From Pithys albifrons albifrons (taxonomy: Eukaryota > Chordata > Aves > Passeriformes > Thamnophilidae), in contig NC_092461.1 in NCBI RefSeq assembly GCF_047495875.1, forward strand, positions 66,886,299 to 66,950,298: a DNA stretch of 64,000 nucleotides, given 5' to 3'. Below are positions 59,739 through 64,000 of the stretch, piece by piece (the stretch's first letter is position 1; each line of letters opens with the position of its first letter). The notes below the pieces were generated by a model. The model made no database searches and was not told the DNA's origin. It worked only from the letters and a program-made list of their open reading frames with translations. A program made the translations under genes and the position numbers.

Positions 59739-62700
59739 CTTTGATGGAATTAATCTTTCTAAAAGCTCTTCACCTCTAGAATAAGACTTAGAATTTAATA
59801 ACCAGTTCAAATTAGTCTAATTCCAGATGTAATCCAAATAACTTTTCTCAAGAAATTAGGAAGAAAATATCCCTGCATGTTTGGTGTCCTGTAGCTTCTA
59901 CTACACATGCAGTACATGTTTCACTTTAATATTTTCCTGCTTTTCAGAAGTTGATTATAATTAAAAAAAAAGTTTCAAATTGTTAAGAAGGAAACCAAAG
60001 CATTTGATAACAGATAAAATCAGGGTCAGTATCTAATTCATTGGCACTTTCCCAGGCACAAGACATGTTTTCCCCTGGGGTCATCAGGTCCAGGCAAGGC
60101 ACATTCTTTCTGCCAGGCACTTTTTAATGTGCAATGAACAGTGTCATTTATTTTCATTTCCTCATACTTAATTGCATGGTTCTTGCTTCCAATATTAAGT
60201 CAGAAGGCAGGTGGTAGAAGCAGTAAACTAAACTACTACTAGCTGTCAGAGTTACGGACCATGCTAGTCTCTTTTTAAAACAACCCAATTGTTTACAATT
60301 CAGCAGAAACTGCTGAACTGGAAAAACACTTGCCTCCATTGCACATTCAGTAGAGAGTTTTTTCTTCTGTTCTGAGAAAAAGAAAACCAAGAAATGCTCA
60401 GCAAACGCAGGCTTCCTATATTTATTAACATTTTATCACAATAATAGGAAACAATATATGAAGTTATCGATGCTGTAATTGTACCAAAAATATTTTTAAA
60501 GTGTAGTGGGATGGCTACTTTTTCCAAGTAACACATCAGTAATAATATCTCTTGAATTAATGAATTAAGTAGTAAGCTAGTTAAAAATTTAGTGATAATG
60601 CCTGAATACAGAAATAAGATGATTATAAGGTACACAAAAATTGCAGTTATCATATTTGGAATTAAATTATTTCATAAATTGCACAAGTTAGCTTTTATTT
60701 TAATTTTCCCTTATTATAATGTACAAAATAAAGCTTTATCCAAGACCTCCCTAAACAACTTGCTTAACTTCACCTTCATGGTGCACCTGGGTTTTATTTC
60801 TGATGTATTCTGTAGATATGTATGTTATTTCTACAGACAAGTCAGATTTATGGACATATTTATACCACTCATGCAAGTGTTGCATTCATGGGTAACACTT
60901 TATAATGTTCAAGAACTTTTTCAAAGAGTAACTGTTATGCCACAGGTTTGTGTTATTGTTGAAATATTCTGCTGAAACAGATACTGGAAATCATTCCCTA
61001 TTGATGTTAAAAAATGACAAAGGACTAACAGTAAAAATATTCATGATCCTTTAAAAAAATTGCAGCTCTCACTCCAGTGACTTCTAACTCTAAAAACTGG
61101 TTTGGGGGTAAAAAAAAAGGTGCTAGCTATTCCTTCTAAAATAGCGATAAGTAATAAGTACAGGATTTCTACCAATATTTCCTTATTGGCATAATAATAC
61201 AAGTGTTAGTAAGATACCTAGCAAAAAATCACTGTATCAGAACATGCTCTTCAGTTCATAAGTTTTCAATGTCCTCATGTGTTAATTAATAACTACAATA
61301 GTATACAATTGTTTATCATGAACATAATGTTGTTTGTTTTCTGTAATACTCTACTAAAATACTGATGCTATTATTACAAGATAAATAGCATATTTCAACT
61401 GTAAGAAAGACAAATACATGCAAGTTGAGGCTGAATCCTGCAAATTACTCTACATGGAAGCATTGACACCTTGGCACTACACCTCCTTGAAGTCAGTGGA
61501 GCTCGGACTGAAGGACAGGAGTCCTTTGCTTGCACAATAAAATAGAATCATGGAGCTTCATATTAGGAGGAATGAGACATCCCATTTAGAAATAGCAGTA
61601 ACATAACAGCATGGACACTTTATTAAATAAAAATCCAGTCCTAATCTCTTCTCTTGTGCCTGAAAAAAAAAGAATATAAGAAGCTGGGCAAAAATTATGT
61701 TACATTTTTAAATTTTCCCACTACCAGCCATTCTTAGTATTTTTTTTCATAAATAATTTTTTTCTTCAGAAAATCCTATGGTGCATCCAGACTATCCTAA
61801 ACAAGAAGAATATCCAGTTACTAAGAAGTTAGTAGGAAAAGGTTAATATTTGGAAGGCCACTGAAGTGTCTAAAGCATCAAATTTTGACTTTCTTCTATG
61901 GCTTAGCTTTTAATATATTTAATTTTATTTCTTTTTAGTGGAAGTCAGGTTTGCAGCCCTTGTTTCCAAAGGTACTCAGGGACCTCATTAGATTTCAAAG
62001 TATTCATATCGTCCCATTAAAATCAGTAGAAGTGAAATACCTTCTGGAAACCCCAATCATTATTTTTTTCTCCATTCTTTAGCACTAAAATACCATAGGA
62101 AACATAATCTTTACTGACAGAGTTTTAATCTAATTAAAATACCTATTTCCCAAGTGACAAACTAATTTGTTCTGCCTTACATTCAGTGGTGAAGGACCAA
62201 GAAAACCGGAAGGTGGGGTGAGCAATTTGGAGCTGACCATCACTTCCCATACCCAACTGGAAAAATTCAAACTGACCCCTTTTGTGTCCCTTACCTAGGC
62301 ACCTGAAATTAAGTGAGATGCATCAGACCTCACAGACTAAAGAGAGCTTCTTTTGCATTTATTTTCGCTCTGTCCAATGTTTTTTGTGCTAACTCCCAAC
62401 CTTTTGTGATGTTTTTTTAAGACACATTAAAGACAAATCAAGTAAAAAACATTGGAGAATCACAACTGAATAGAATTAGAGCTTTAAAATTCTGAAGAAG
62501 AAAGGGTTTAAGATGTATCTCTATCCTCAGGATTCTCTATTGCTGAGTTCTTGGTAACAGTACTTTTTAATCATTCTGTGTTAACAAAGTCCACTCACAT
62601 ATTGAAAAATGAGCATAATGAGCAATTTCAGTCTTTCCCCACTCCAGTAATGTACTGTATAATCACTTCTGAATATAACAAAGGTGTTTTCGTTGTTTTT

Positions 62701-64000
62701 TGTTTTGTTTTTTTTTTTCAGGGGGAGGGGAGAGACTATCACTTAATAGAATTTTTGGCATCCAACTTAGATGGAAAGTTTTGATAAAAAGATTCTTAAT
62801 TTCTTAACAAGACTCAAAAATTTTTAACAAGTCCTAGGGAGAGGTAGGAATTGCACATGGAAAGTCCATACACTTACAAGAAACTGGAAATATCAAAGGA
62901 AAGGGACTTTTCAAAGTCCATTAATCTATAACATTATGTTAGCATGCATAGGGGAAGGTACCTCTTTCTACCCAGGAATCACAACACAGTTTTGTAAGTG
63001 AAATTAGGCAAAATAAGTACTTACAATATTAAGCATAAAAGTTTGTCTGTACAGTCCAGCCTGACGTGTTTTTGAAAATTAAAGGCCTTTCCCAAAGGAC
63101 TACACTGTTCATATTAATAAAGTCAGCCAAAAGTATTGATTTTTGCAGACTCAAAAAGAGAGTCCTCATTGGAAAAATCTCATCTTTTAAAAAAAATGAT
63201 GAGCCTCCAAAGATAAGTTTATTGGACTTCAGTCAAGAAGACTGTAGAACATGATGACATTACAGTGCTAGCAAAGACAGGTTGGCCTGCCTGCAATGCA
63301 AATTGCTTCAGGCTAATAAAACAAAACTGCCCAAACTGGAAAATCCACTACCTTTGTGAGCCCGTTCCATGGTTTTTTGACTTCCATTGTGATACTGCAT
63401 TTGGAAGCACCCAGAACACTTTGAGGGCTGGCTAGAACTAAAAGTACCTCCAACTTTAAGAGAGACATTCAAAATTTATACACAGAAATGCTTTTCATGT
63501 TGCCATTTGAAGTACATTGGATGCACAATCACAAAGATCACTCATTCAGAGGTGGTGTCTATATATCTATAAATACCCAGACTGCAGAGCTTGTTTTTCA
63601 ACTATTCAAATGATAACCCAAAATGTGACAAGTGATTTTGTGGGGATTTTTTTGCTGAGATGTGAAACTCTGGAGAGTAATGCAATCATGCCATCTAATT
63701 AGTCTTTTAGATGATGCAATACCATTCACTGTAGAGCTGTTTTCCAAATAACACTATCGGGATTATCTTTCCCCTTCCTCTTCCGGAAGTCAAATCCATA
63801 GACGTACATGTATACTAATACACTAACACACACTATGCAAATGATTATCCTGGATACAGTCATTTCTGCTTAGACAGACCATGTTTTTTTGTTGAATTTC
63901 ATTTAAAAACACTTCTTTAGTTGTTGACAAAATCTTTACAGAGAGTACACGTTGATGAGTACATGTTGAAACTGAAAAGAAAAATATTTGTAAGCTGTGA
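59739..64000. other. Unrecognised AT-rich sequence to the right edge
   Basis: No gene or repeat family is recognised. An 8-bp perfect stem (TTCAGCAG/CTGCTGAA) is at 60299-60317. The plus frame at 60592-60975 (127 codons) is the longest non-repeat open frame in the window but has no domain and is compatible with chance in AT-rich DNA. A T-rich run is at about 62699-62720. Confidence 0.55.

Noticed and set aside
60592..60975. 127-codon open frame, plus strand
   Set aside because: It has no domain or signal, an AT-driven residue composition, and a length expected once or so by chance in this much AT-rich sequence.

Overview
This window looks like AT-rich, non-coding vertebrate nuclear DNA from a bird, most likely a passerine. 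The host call rests on the repeats. There are several CR1 LINE fragments, including one encoding part of the CR1 endonuclease. There is a tRNA-Ile/CR1 chimeric SINE of the kind known from passerines (TguSINE1-like), at least three families of endogenous-retrovirus LTRs present as solo or truncated LTRs, and a 5S-rRNA-headed SINE. I see no prokaryotic gene organisation, no tRNA or rRNA gene proper, no CRISPR array, and no protein-coding exon that I can support. The longest open frames are a translated microsatellite or stop-free runs of a length expected by chance in AT-rich DNA.

Layout: 1-345 is a minus-strand CR1 endonuclease fragment running off the left edge. 5772-6495 is a solo LTR (family A, minus strand). 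14457-15280 is a tRNA/CR1 SINE split by a plus-strand family A solo LTR. 15201-15229 is a perfect hairpin across that LTR/SINE junction. 16464-16515 is a CR1 3' end. 23315-23884 is an old family B LTR. 26046-26302 is a truncated family C LTR ending in a perfect palindrome. 30063-30110 is a G-quadruplex-type G tract. 34299-34578 is a very long TTTC microsatellite. 43634-43950 is a full-length 5S-headed SINE with a perfect 12-bp target duplication. 44803-45998 is a minus-strand CR1 interrupted by a family B solo LTR (45232-45847). 47041-47671 is a second young family B solo LTR with a perfect 5-bp target duplication. 59269-59738 holds three strong hairpins in under 500 bp. The rest is unrecognised AT-rich sequence, either intergenic or a long intron.

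Nothing here forms a working gene set. The content is a record of transposition: SINE and CR1 insertions, later hit by LTR elements whose internal regions were lost by LTR-LTR recombination. On top of that lie several short perfect inverted repeats that look like template-switch mutations. The nearest thing to an unusual system is the intact 5S-headed SINE and the inverted-repeat signatures at element junctions.
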